Shown here: piece after piece, positions 1-9,136 of the stretch
Numbering within the stretch: the stretch's first letter is position 1
Layout of the letters: every line of letters starts with the position of its first letter
The notes under the pieces: generated by a model
The model's input: only the letters and a program-made list of their open reading frames with translations
The model's database searches: none
Told to the model about the DNA's origin: nothing
Made by a program: the position numbers and the translations under genes
Source of the DNA: Paracentrotus lividus
Lineage: Eukaryota > Echinodermata > Echinoidea > Camarodonta > Echinidae
Assembly: GCA_940671915.1 (NCBI GenBank)
Contig: CALNVZ010003430.1
Coordinates: forward strand, 19,816,072 to 19,880,071
Reading direction: 5' to 3'
DNA: 64,000 nucleotides

Positions 1-137
1 GTGTAAGCTCCCATCACGACAAAGAGATGCCAGATAGCATGAGCACAGGGGATGATGCCGTCACTCTTGAAGAAGACTACGCCACAGATGTAGATGACGC
101 CTCCCAATGCCAGTTCATAGAGACCATTCTTGAGGGG
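1..137 (-). CDS. MMD: MMD/PAQR10-11-like protein, exon 7 (3' end beyond window)
   Basis: Exon of a seven-transmembrane PAQR (hemolysin III superfamily) protein, the monocyte-to-macrophage-differentiation-associated type. Vertebrate MMD proteins sit in Golgi or lysosomal membranes, and the superfamily binds a metal ion through His, Asp and Ser side chains. Read on the minus strand from a CAG acceptor just right of 137, phase 0, it includes [20 protein letters not shown] and HAIWHLF, which closely match vertebrate MMD C-terminal regions. The His-x3-His of HAIWH (about residues 202 and 206) is the family's third conserved metal-binding motif. The frame stays open to position 1; vertebrate proteins are about 238 residues, so roughly 25 residues and the stop codon lie off the left edge. 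Assignment to MMD rather than MMD2 is not resolved. Confidence 0.93.
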
Positions 138-905
138 CTGTCAGTATAACAATGATAAATGATATTTATATTAATTCTTGAATTGAAGTAAATATACAGT
201 TGTCCTCAAAATTGTTCATACCTCTGTTGTTTTTTTTTTATAGTTTTTTGAGTCGTGCTTTTAACTGAATGCGTTTCGTCACACATCTATTTAAAAGCAC
301 AATTAAAAAAAAAAAAAAAAAAAAACAACAGGGGACCAGGTATAAACAATTTTGAGGATAACTGTATATTCCATGGTACTGCAGAAACTGTGGGTGTACT
401 CAACATATTACTGCATGTATAAACATTTAGATTAAGAAATGACATTTTTGGTACAGTGGGTAATGTCCTTATCAATATTAACTAAATAATTAGTTTATTT
501 TCATTTAAATTGCAAAATCATATCATCAAATATTAAAATTAAAAAGAGAGAAATATTATGAAATTCTTAATTCTAATTTGGTTGGAGACAGAAACTCAAT
601 ATCATCACAAAAACTCCAAAGGTTACTACATTTGTTAGTCAATTTTATGATCAAGATCATAACATTGCAAAATATATTCTTTTAAGTACTTATGGGTGAT
701 TAGGCTTTCAAAGATCAACTTCACTTTCACTTGAATCAAAAGAATATAAAAAAATATTATTATCAACAAAATAATATTACCACAAATAACTGATTTCCCT
801 TTTACTAAATAATGTCCTTTATACACAGGTGATGAAATTTTTAAAAGAAATATTAGTTTAGAAAAATATCTTTAAATTTAGAGTGGTAATGTAATAAACA
901 CTCAC
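138..905 (-). other. MMD intron 6
   Basis: Intron between exons 6 and 7, with a GTGAGT donor (900-905 on the plus strand, reverse complement) and CAG acceptor. It contains a small TA-flanked inverted-repeat element at 197-364; the remainder is AT-rich sequence in which I see nothing else. Confidence 0.85.
197..364. mobile_element. 168 bp mariner-type MITE
   Basis: Terminal inverted repeats start CAGTTGTCCTCAAAATTG on the left and CAGTTATCCTCAAAATTG on the right (reverse complement), and each end is flanked by a TA dinucleotide (195-196 and 365-366). TA target duplication with ends beginning CAGT is typical of the Tc1/mariner superfamily. The interior is an oligo-T run, about 60 bp of unique sequence and an oligo-A run. 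It has no coding capacity, so it must have been moved by an enzyme made elsewhere. Confidence 0.75.
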
Positions 906-975
906 TGATTCTAACACAACCAAGGCAGGAACTGTACCAAGGATAACATAGAAAAGAGTTTCCAGTCTTTTGTAT
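906..975 (-). CDS. MMD: MMD/PAQR10-11-like protein, exon 6
   Basis: A 70 nt exon with a CTGTAG acceptor on its right and a GTGAGT donor on its left (minus strand). It begins with one base completing a split Lys codon and continues YKRLETLFYVILG then TVPALVVLES, ending on a codon boundary. This is a transmembrane helix that lines up with the vertebrate segment beginning YK.(L/V)ELF. It joins in phase to exon 5 (giving EKYK, as in vertebrate MMD) and to exon 7. Confidence 0.92.
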
Positions 976-1578
976 CTACAGATAAAAGAGAGTTAGTATT
1001 AGTTTACAACAAAGAAGTATTACTATAAGGACACTTCCTATACTACGCAGAGTAAATGTACATGTTGTACCAGATTATGATGTACTTCATCTAAAAACAT
1101 CATACAACATCATTACACATATCTTACTCAAACATCAATGATTTAAAAAGGTACATGGGTTTATTCAAATATTTTTATCAATATGGGTCAATTGAACTAC
1201 TACTATAGATGTGACTCAAACTAACAAAACATTAACAATGCATATTTATGTTAGAAGTGTTAGAAATATTATATTATACAAATATGATTCATACATGAAG
1301 ACATTTTATACAATAAATTTGAGTTATAGGCATATAATAGAATGTACAGTATTGCCCCTCAGCATAGGCATTTAGTTGGTGATTCTTACAAATGTCCATA
1401 AACTAAATTTCATGTTACTCTTAAAACTTAAAAGTATAAATATACAATGCCAAAGAGTAAAAATATTAAAACAGACAGAACAATAATGAACAATACAAAA
1501 TAAATACAAGTGAATAATTATTACCCATCATTATAATATCTCAATAAAATAAACAATTGCCCCTCAATAAATACTTAC
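976..1578 (-). other. MMD intron 5
   Basis: A 603 bp AT-rich intron. Apart from short A/T runs I see no repeat, RNA gene or open frame worth reporting. Confidence 0.8.
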
Positions 1579-1680
1579 TTTTCATAAAAGCAATAGGAAT
1601 ATAAGATTCCAAGGGAAGCTAAAAACCACATGACCCATCGTAGTTGACTGCCAAAGAAACCAACATCACATAGCGTCAAC
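1579..1680 (-). CDS. MMD: MMD/PAQR10-11-like protein, exon 5
   Basis: A 102 nt exon: one base completing the Trp of YTPW from exon 4, 33 codons, and two bases of a Lys codon completed by exon 6. It encodes a hydrophilic stretch with SQLRWVMW, then a transmembrane helix (WFLASLGILYSYCFYEK). Vertebrate MMD has a very similar HMRW..W segment and a YHEKYK junction here. The donor is GTAAGT (1573-1578, reverse complement) and the acceptor is ATAG at 1681 onward. Confidence 0.92.
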
Positions 1681-2596
1681 CTATGTCACAGAAAGATAGA
1701 AAGAAAAGGGGATAAGATAATGATTATAAGATAAGATAAGATACTTATTTATTTATATAAATAATGTCTATAATTCTTATTCCTTTTGGCCCCTTTAAGT
1801 GTGAAATCTTTTTTTTTTCTCCCTTTTTTTCTCCCTTTTCTTTCCTTTTATTTTCATTGAGGCCCGCAGTTTCACACGCTTGCTTCATGTAGGTCCCATC
1901 ATATTTCTTTGACTTAAATTAAGCTATGAATTATTATTAAATTACTTGACTGATTGTATAATTATGTTACCTGTATAATTTTCATTTGTTTGTAATTATA
2001 TCTAATGCATTGCTGTTGTTGTATGTGAAACAAATGTAAAATGAGAAATATGAAAATAAATGAAATGAAAATGAAAATGAAAATTAACCATGATAAACTC
2101 TCTAAAATAGGCTGTGTATAAGCATAGTCAACCTTTGCCACTATAAGCAGGTTTGACAAGGTCTTGCATAAAAACCATGCGCGGATCCACAAAAATAGAA
2201 TTGAATACATATCTCGGGCCCAATTGTCTGGGGACAAAATCAGCTCTATTATGTTTACGCATGGGCCCGATAAGTTCACTGTATGAAATCAGGCTGCGTC
2301 CGCTACTGAAAGCCAACAGGCTCCATACACTGGCACACTAGTCTTGACCTTTATTTAAAACTATGTATAATGGAAGTGTTTTTTTATTATTGTTAAAACA
2401 GTATATTGTCATGTACTTAGACTACATGACTACTCTTCCTCTTATCAGTCCGTCTCAAACTGTATGTATACATTATGGTAAATATTATTATACTTTGTAC
2501 ATGTAGAATAGCCCACATTACAATTCAGGGTCATGAATTTTGCTCCATGGCACATCCCGAACATTATTAAATCTAATGGCTATCTTCATCCCTGGT

Positions 2597-3383
2597 TTAA
2601 CCCTATTCAGACTGGGGGGGGGTCAATTTGACCCCCCCCTGTACGAAATCCGCGACTGCCGCGCAACCGCTGCGAATCGCAACCCGGCGCTTTATGACTT
2701 TTTTCTTTCAAGTGTCTCGCAAATTTTGACACCAAGTTAAAAAAAATCGGATACTCCGTTGTCGTGTTACGCAACATTACGTAATCGCATGTCAGGCCTA
2801 AATTGAACGAAAATCGTCATTTTGCATGCGTTTGTGTACAAAATACTGCTTTTTTCTAAATTTCTTTATAACACTGATAATTGTGCCTTCTGAGCCTTTT
2901 GATTGATTAAATTTGTCTTTATATTGATCAAAATACATTTCTCAAGCATAAAAAATTACAAAAACAAAGAAATACATAAGAAATAAAAACAATAGAATAC
3001 ATAAGAAATTCATAAAACAATAGAATACAAAAGAATTAATTTGAAATTTCTGAATTTGTCTATTCAATACTGTTGTCTTTGCTACTCAGCAACTTTTAGA
3101 AAAAATTTGGGCTTCGTAACTATATTTATTAATGAAATATTAACGATTTCCATAAAAAAGCATCTAATTTGCATACATGAGTATGCATAAATTAGCATAA
3201 ATTAAATACGTGAAATTTTTTTTCAAAAAAAAACATACCAGCGACACCCTTTACATGTGCAGCGACGTTCGCACAAAATTTCGCCGCGAGCGGACTATCC
3301 GCGGCCGAGATCTCAGGGGGGGGTCAAATTGACCCCCCCCAGTCAAAATCTCCTCTTGACAATGCCAGTCTAAATAGGGTTAA
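2597..3383. mobile_element. piggyBac-like non-autonomous element (TTAA-CCCT ends)
   Basis: Left end TTAACCCTATTCAGACTGG; right end, reverse complemented, TTAACCCTATTTAGACTGG. TTAA target sites with ends starting CCCT are the hallmark of the piggyBac superfamily. Next to each end is a short palindromic block of G-run, GTCAATTTGAC (or GTCAAATTGAC), C-run (about 2613-2638 and 3316-3341). The 787 bp element has no credible open frame, so it is a non-autonomous copy. The superfamily call rests only on the ends and the TTAA. Confidence 0.75.
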
Positions 3384-3593
3384 AGACCACACCTACCCTA
3401 AGCCTAAACCTAACATAATACCATATTGCAATTCTTGCCCTCAGTACGTACATCTTGCATTTAGTAAAGCTCGGAGCAATCGTTGAATTCCCTACAATAT
3501 TCCCACCCAGAGAATGTCGTCTATACACAACCCATCGTTCTTTCTCCACAAAGAATTTCTAAGGCAATTATCCATTATGGTTTATTGATGGCG

Positions 3594-3675
3594 GAGGTAG
3601 TGTGGTTTAGGGATTAAGTCACTGGACTATAGATCAGAAGGTACATGGTTCAAAATCCCTACCACAAAACCCAGA
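3594..3675 (+). mobile_element. tRNA-like SINE fragment
   Basis: The stretch has the layout of a tRNA-derived internal pol III promoter: an A-box-like segment (tggtttagggattaag, 3603-3618), a sentence-like anticodon region with ggactatagatc, and a B-box-like ggttcaaaatccc (3647-3659). The B box has an extra base relative to consensus, so this is a SINE head or tRNA pseudogene, not a functional tRNA. It ends about 50 bp from MMD exon 4. Confidence 0.5.
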
Positions 3676-3726
3676 AGCTTTGACAGGACATTTATTTAAA
3701 TTTACATTTAAAAAATTCTTACTCAC

Positions 3727-3801
3727 CATGGTGTGTATGAAGCTGCTATATATAAATATATGATGGCTCTGTCGCTGATATGAAGGTAAAATCTCAATGT
3801 T
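3727..3801 (-). CDS. MMD: MMD/PAQR10-11-like protein, exon 4
   Basis: A 75 nt exon: one base completing a Lys codon, 24 codons, then two bases of Trp. It encodes FYLHISDRAIIYLYIAA followed by SYTP(W). The Asp of HISDR (about residue 97) is the conserved metal-ligand Asp of the PAQR family, and IAASY.PW is nearly invariant in MMD proteins. The acceptor is CCACAG and the donor GTGAGT, both clean. Confidence 0.93.
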
Positions 3802-4731
3802 CTGTGGAGGAAAAAGATTAAAAGAGTAGGAAGAGAAATAGTCAGGTGATATTCGAATAGTTGGCCAGAGTGCCTGTTTTTCTTATATTCCTGCGAAACA
3901 AACAAGCAAAATTTCCTGAAAATATTCCTATTAAAACGAGGCTAAAATTTATTTTCCAAATGTGACTGGAAAATTGTATGAAGATTACCGCATGAAACAG
4001 TTCTACAGTTCCATTCCAAACCTACATGTACTAGTTCTTCATTATCCTTAAATATGACCTCTGTGAACAATATCTTGACAAATGTCTCATCTAAATGGTT
4101 GACCCTCAAAAACCGACAGGTTGCATCAAAAACCCATTTCTGAATTCTATGCTGAATGTTTCATTAGTATCGGTATAGTCATAAATAATTGAATCATTAT
4201 TTATTTGAATTTTATTCACTTTCAATTGAATTATTGACAAAATTTAAATCTGCATTGAAAAAAAATATACCAGGTATAAGATTAAAAAAAGTTAGGAGGA
4301 CTAGTCTGAGGAAATTGTGTTTTTTTTTTCTTCAAATTCACATTGTTGTTTTTTTATCATAAAGTCATCTATATGTCATCTATAGTCATATGTATGACGC
4401 ATGGCCAACGTACAGTATGCGCTGGGTGTGCGTAACTCATTCGCAGAGAGCGCTTAGCCAGCGTTGTGCATTTGTTGCATATTTCAATATGTGTTGTCCA
4501 TGTTTACTCTCTGTGTACGCGTTGTCGACAATTTTCACAAATTTCAATGCACTGGTCTTGCGTTGTGTACATGTGACTGCCGCATTATGTACATTTGTTT
4601 GGCCCAGATATAATTGAGTGCAAAGATATATCAAGAACAAAATAGAAGTATAATACAACAGAAAGTGGTGGATGTAGCAATAGGCCTACAGACCTTTTCA
4701 GAGTCAACCCCTAAAATCCATGACTACTTAC
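3802..4731 (-). other. MMD intron 3
   Basis: A 930 bp intron. Mostly AT-rich; a more GC- and CpG-rich patch at about 4390-4620 has small open frames on both strands with no recognisable product. I see no mobile-element ends here. Confidence 0.75.
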
Positions 4732-4889
4732 TTTGCTAGACCAGACCAGGAGACGACATGGAAGAGTGTGGAGATACTGAAGAGGAGGAGGAGAGCCAGA
4801 CCAAACACCCCTGCACTCTTCTGTTGAGATGAGGTAGTAGCTTCTTGGATCAGACCTCGGCTGGCATATAGGGATGGTATAATGAACAA
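4732..4889 (-). CDS. MMD: MMD/PAQR10-11-like protein, exon 3
   Basis: A 158 nt exon (52 codons plus two bases of Lys), starting on a codon boundary after a GATATGTAG acceptor and ending at GTAAGT. It opens with LFIIPSLYASRGL (end of helix 1), then a Ser/Gln-rich loop, then a helix ending FSISTLFHVVSW. The Ser-x3-His here (about residues 74 and 78) is the family's second conserved motif, completed by Asp in exon 4. The loop is less conserved than the helices, as expected. Confidence 0.93.
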
Positions 4890-4907
4890 CTACATATCAA
4901 ACAGTAT

Positions 4908-4925
4908 GAGAGAGAGAGAGAGAAG

Positions 4926-4964
<39 letters not shown>
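4908..4964. repeat. (GA)n microsatellite
   Basis: About 57 bp of nearly pure GA dinucleotides with one GAAGGAGG interruption, just inside the intron from exon 3. Confidence 0.95.
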
Positions 4965-4968
<4 letters not shown>

Positions 4969-5009
4969 ACAATGTTATTATGTTACATGCCTATTAATAA
5001 TGAATAATA

Positions 5010-7050
5010 CAGTCTGTGTCAAATAAAATGGTACAAGTGGAAAATATTTTTTTATAGTATGAAGTTTAATCACAGCCTGCTATTGTTTGGTATTTTCATA
5101 AAGCAGGGAGATCAGACTTTCGCCTGCAATTTTTTTCATCACATTTGGTGCTGTAATTTTTGAAATATGACTAGTCTTCTACAATCAAGAAAAATCCATA
5201 TTTCGCACGCCGTCCCATGCCTCTGTGTATAGGTTTCGCATAATGGCCATGAAGTGCTCAATTTCGAATTGTTCCTCGTCTCACAAAATTTAGCATAACT
5301 TTTGTTTTACAAAAGCAAATTATACAGAACAAAGCGCATCAGCAAGGAAAATCTTTTGTTTTTATTTTGGTACTACATACACACATTATCTGAAAATATT
5401 TCACACCTAAGATCATATGCACAATCAGGGTGCACAACTGTTGTACAGGGTCAAATTAGAAAAAATGACTGAAAATGCTTTTTTTGTTTATTGATATTGT
5501 TCATAGAATTGAACTACAAAATACAAACGTAAACAGTGAAAAAATATGTAATAAGTTATGCTAATTAGCAATTAACGACCGGTGTCATATTAACATAGAA
5601 GGCATATATAAACAAAAAATTTTGTATTAAAAAAATAACTGTTGGACAATCTGATTTGCAGGAAACATCGTCACATGTATGTTTCAGCCATAGCAATATC
5701 ATTTAAAAGAATTATCAGGAAGTTGGTCTCCTAGTCCTTACAATAATGACAAGAAAATACAGGCAATTTTCATGTATTACTTTTACATATGTATTAAACT
5801 ACTTTTATTCAATGTCATAGTATTTCTTTTTTGGATGAAGTACATTCCACCAAAATTTCAGAGAGCACTTGAAGATATATCTGAATGCTTCATATCAAAT
5901 TTCATTAATTCTGTACCAGTACTTTTGAAAATATGATATTTCTCTGCAAATTATTTCTAAATTCCATATTTCTTTTGAAACCTTCTGCGTTTTGCCCAAA
6001 TGCAAGTGTAATGATGGGGGTTTTCACATATTAAGTGGCTATCAAAGATTATTAAGTATGGACAGGTGTACAGGATTACAGATTTCATGATTAAACAGTT
6101 AAAAATCCAGAAATCTGACAACAAAAACACCCCCATAAAAAAAAAAAGAAACTTACTTGTTCATCACTCATTCTTATCATGATTCTGTGACCTTTACATT
6201 GTGGACAAGTAAGACACGCAATGACTAATTTTTATTAAGATTTGGATAAAATAAAAAAAATATACTTCCCATCCCTCAATTTTAGAAATTTTCACAGAAT
6301 ACTTGATAGAGTATGCCTTTGTAATAAGAGAAAATCAACCCAATATAATGAAAGGAATGTAATATGTTATATTGATTATTTGTGAACTTACCCCACAGTG
6401 AAGCAACAAAATCTCAGCGACTAATTTTTTAAGAAATTCAAATAGTCCACAGCTTGAAAAATGTTGTCTTTCGACCAGATCAATGGATACCATTGTGTAG
6501 AGTGGACTTTGCCCTACTTATGGCCAAAAAAATATATCTGTCTGACCTTGCATGACATGACAACATTAGTTGAAAGGTCAAAAGGTCACTTGAGTGAGCC
6601 AGGTTACACAGCATACATCAGATTCCCTAAGGCATGATAACTTTTTTCCTGTGGAGGCAGACTATTTTAAATGGTACCATTGGAATGCCAGTGAAAAAAC
6701 AAAGCAGACCATATATAACACATGGGGGTAGTCTCAAATTTAAGACCCAGAAATCGCATTTCAAGTGATATTTTTACATTGTTATTTCTTGGGTTACCCG
6801 CAAAATTGGCCGTTTTATCGTTAATTACATTAATTAATGGACATTAAGAAAATGTAAACATTACAAAATCAGGATATGGAATAATGAGGTGTATTTGTGA
6901 TACAAGTGAAACATCTCTAAGGCAATTGGTAAAGGTTTGAGCAATTTACAACAGTTTTAATGCTGAAAAACAGAGTTGTGCACCCTGATTGTGCTTATGA
7001 TCGTAAATAAATTTTTTTCCTACTGCACCATTTTTTTTTGACACAGACTG
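5010..7050. mobile_element. Decayed 2 kb Tc1/mariner-like element
   Basis: Outer inverted repeats read CAGTCTGTGTCAAA from each end, and each is flanked by TA (5008-5009 and 7051-7052). A second matching inverted block lies inside: 5411-5439 (starting gatcatatgcacaatcaggg) pairs with 6974-7002. TA duplication and CAGT ends are typical of Tc1/mariner. The interior is AT-rich with stops in all frames and I see no transposase remnant. At 2,041 bp it is the right size for a full element, so it is either a degraded autonomous copy or a long non-autonomous one. Confidence 0.7.
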
Positions 7051-7628
7051 TAGAATAGAAATAGAAATAGAATAACATTTTTTTTTTTTTCAATAGAAAA
7101 TTCAATTCTTTCAATGTTTCTAGCCTCTTAGTGTTAACTATTACCTGGCTTAGTTATTGGTACTGGTACCCATTTACTTCAACGGGTACCTGGGTTAAGT
7201 GTGGCATGTGTAGATTAGTGTCTTGTCAAAGAACATTTGTGAAATGGGCCAGAAATTTGGACTGTGTACCTTTCAATTCAATCAATCAAAATTTGCAAGT
7301 GGGTAGTTTCACAAATTTTTGTGCTGATTTTAAACTTGAAAAATTCCCCCAAAATATAGACCACCATGATAATAACCATTCATAACCAACATTGAATCTG
7401 CAGGTCCTTTTTATGACTGTTAGTTGGTACACCTAATGACAAATCACATAAATTAAGTGGAAGTAGAAGTCTAGTCGTACATGTACCTGTGGCCACTTTG
7501 TTATAAAGGTCACTTGTCTATAATGGTCACCTATATTGCCTCCCATTACAAAAAAATGAGTGTCACAGAACCTGTCTATAAAGGCTACTAGTCTAGAGTG
7601 GTCACTTTTTCTATTTTCCAAGGTGGCT

Positions 7629-9026
7629 TTAAGGACGTTGCACAGTTGAAACGAAGTAAATGTCATTTGCACCAAATTTTGCACAGAGTTACTTTGGTAT
7701 CTATGTATGCCAAAAATGCAAAAAATAATATAGGTTCATGTGCTTGATTTTTTTCTACGGGACTTTGAAGTTGCCATATTTGGATGGCATGTAAAGTACG
7801 CATAATTTAAGAAATTGGCCTCTGTCAGACCTCACGATTGCAACAAACGAGTCAAAATCGTCATTACTTTGTCAAAACCGTATCAAACTTTATCAAACCT
7901 TCCCGATTTGTTACGAAGTTTATACCAAAAATGGGGACATTGTTTAAACTGGCACATTTGTACTTATTTTTTGAGCCAGCAGCGCCCTCATGTGGCGAAA
8001 ATGGTGCGTAAAATGGCAAAAACCATATCTTAGAGGCTTGGAATCTACAAGAAAATAAAAAAGTATAGTTTAAGGTGCACTTTTTTTTAAATCCATGACA
8101 GTCTCATCAAATTTTGCAAAGTTGTAGAGGATTTCATCATAAATATGTAGAAACTTTAAAAAATGGGGGTCCATGTGCTCGTTTTCGAACTATCGGCACC
8201 CGAATACTCCAGAATCAGCTTGAAAAGTCACAAAAATGCGTCGAAAACGTCCAAAAAGCCTTAAAATCCACTCTAAATTACACTTGATCCAAAATCATAC
8301 TCCCAAACATTCAAAATCAATGTCATTTTCATGAAAATTTGCAGAGTTGTAGAGGAATTCATCCTCAATGGGTACAAACATAAAAAAATGGGGGATCCAT
8401 GTGCTCGTTTTTAAACTATCTGCGCCCGAATAGTTGCAGATTGGCTTGAAATTCCCAAACATGCGCCAAAAACCTCCAAAAAGCCTGAAAATCCACTCTA
8501 ATTTACACTTGCTGAAAAATCATGCTCCCGAACATTCAAAATCCATGTCAATTTCATCAAAATTTGCCAAGTTGTAGAGGAATGTATACTAAAAGAGTAG
8601 GAACATTAAAAAATGGGGGTCCATGTGCTTTTTTTCAAAATATCGACGTCGTAAAAGAGGCGAGTCTACTTGAAAATCACTGAAAAGCGCCAAAAAAACA
8701 CAAAAATTGTGAAAACTCTATCTAAATTACGGATGATTCAAAGTCATGCTCCGTTACGTTCAAAATTCATGTCATATCCACTGCAATCTTTAGAATAACA
8801 CGAACACGCACCAACATAAATGCTTTACATATCTTTGCAAGTAGGTAAATAATGAACAAAAAGAAGGAATAAATATCATCTTTATAATGTTCATTTCTTT
8901 TAACTCTTTGAGCACTGGATCTGGCGCTCATGAGCGCTGAATATTTTTCCATTGTGACGTAGTAATAATGTGCGCCCAGGATGTGCGGTCAAGATGCGCA
9001 GAAACATAACTGTGCAACGTCCTTAA
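7629..9026. mobile_element. TTAA-flanked element with ~225 bp internal tandem repeats
   Basis: Ends are TTAAGGACGTTGCACAGTT on the left and the same 19 bases reverse complemented on the right, with TTAA at 7629-7632 and 9023-9026. The core carries diverged tandem units whose anchor aaatggggg(g/a)tccatgtgct falls at about 8161, 8387 and 8611 (period 224-226 bp), with a more decayed unit near 7660-7760. No coding frame is preserved. TTAA target duplication suggests movement by a piggyBac-type transposase. The right end lies 28 nt inside the intron from the exon 2 donor. Confidence 0.7.
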
Positions 9027-9054
9027 GAGACAGGTTTGACTGTAGTCGACTTAC

Positions 9055-9136
9055 CCCATGTGTGATGGTATTGGCCATGTGCTCTAGGTTGGTAGGAACG
9101 TAGGCTTCATGGGGTCTGGCTGGGCTGTTCTTCCAC
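9055..9136 (-). CDS. MMD: MMD/PAQR10-11-like protein, exon 2
   Basis: An 82 nt exon: one base completing an Arg codon, then 27 codons that begin WKNSPARPHEAYVPTN and end with LEHMANTITHG. The Glu, Asn and His of EHMANTITH (about residues 25, 29 and 33) are the first conserved PAQR motif; vertebrate MMD has YEHAANCYTH in the same place. The CCCTTAATCAG acceptor and GTAAGT donor are both good. The frame upstream of the acceptor stays open a short way but reaches a stop with no ATG, so the start codon must be on an earlier exon. Confidence 0.92.

Larger units (their letters stand above)
1681..3726 (-). other. MMD intron 4
   Basis: A 2,046 bp intron. It holds simple repeats (ATAAG repeats near 1725-1745; T-rich tract 1808-1850; GAAAAT repeats 2050-2085), a TTAA-flanked inverted-repeat element at 2597-3383 and a tRNA-like SINE fragment near 3595-3675. 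A patch at 2150-2330 reads like an old repeat fragment but is unassigned. Confidence 0.8.
4890..9054 (-). other. MMD intron 2
   Basis: The largest MMD intron (4,165 bp), built mostly of repeats: (GA)n at 4908-4964, a mariner-like element at 5010-7050 and a TTAA-flanked element at 7629-9026. The 7053-7628 stretch between them includes TATAAAGGTCACTNGTCTA-type repetitive sequence (7500-7620) that looks like an older repeat interrupted by the TTAA insertion, since similar text resumes at 9027. Confidence 0.8.
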
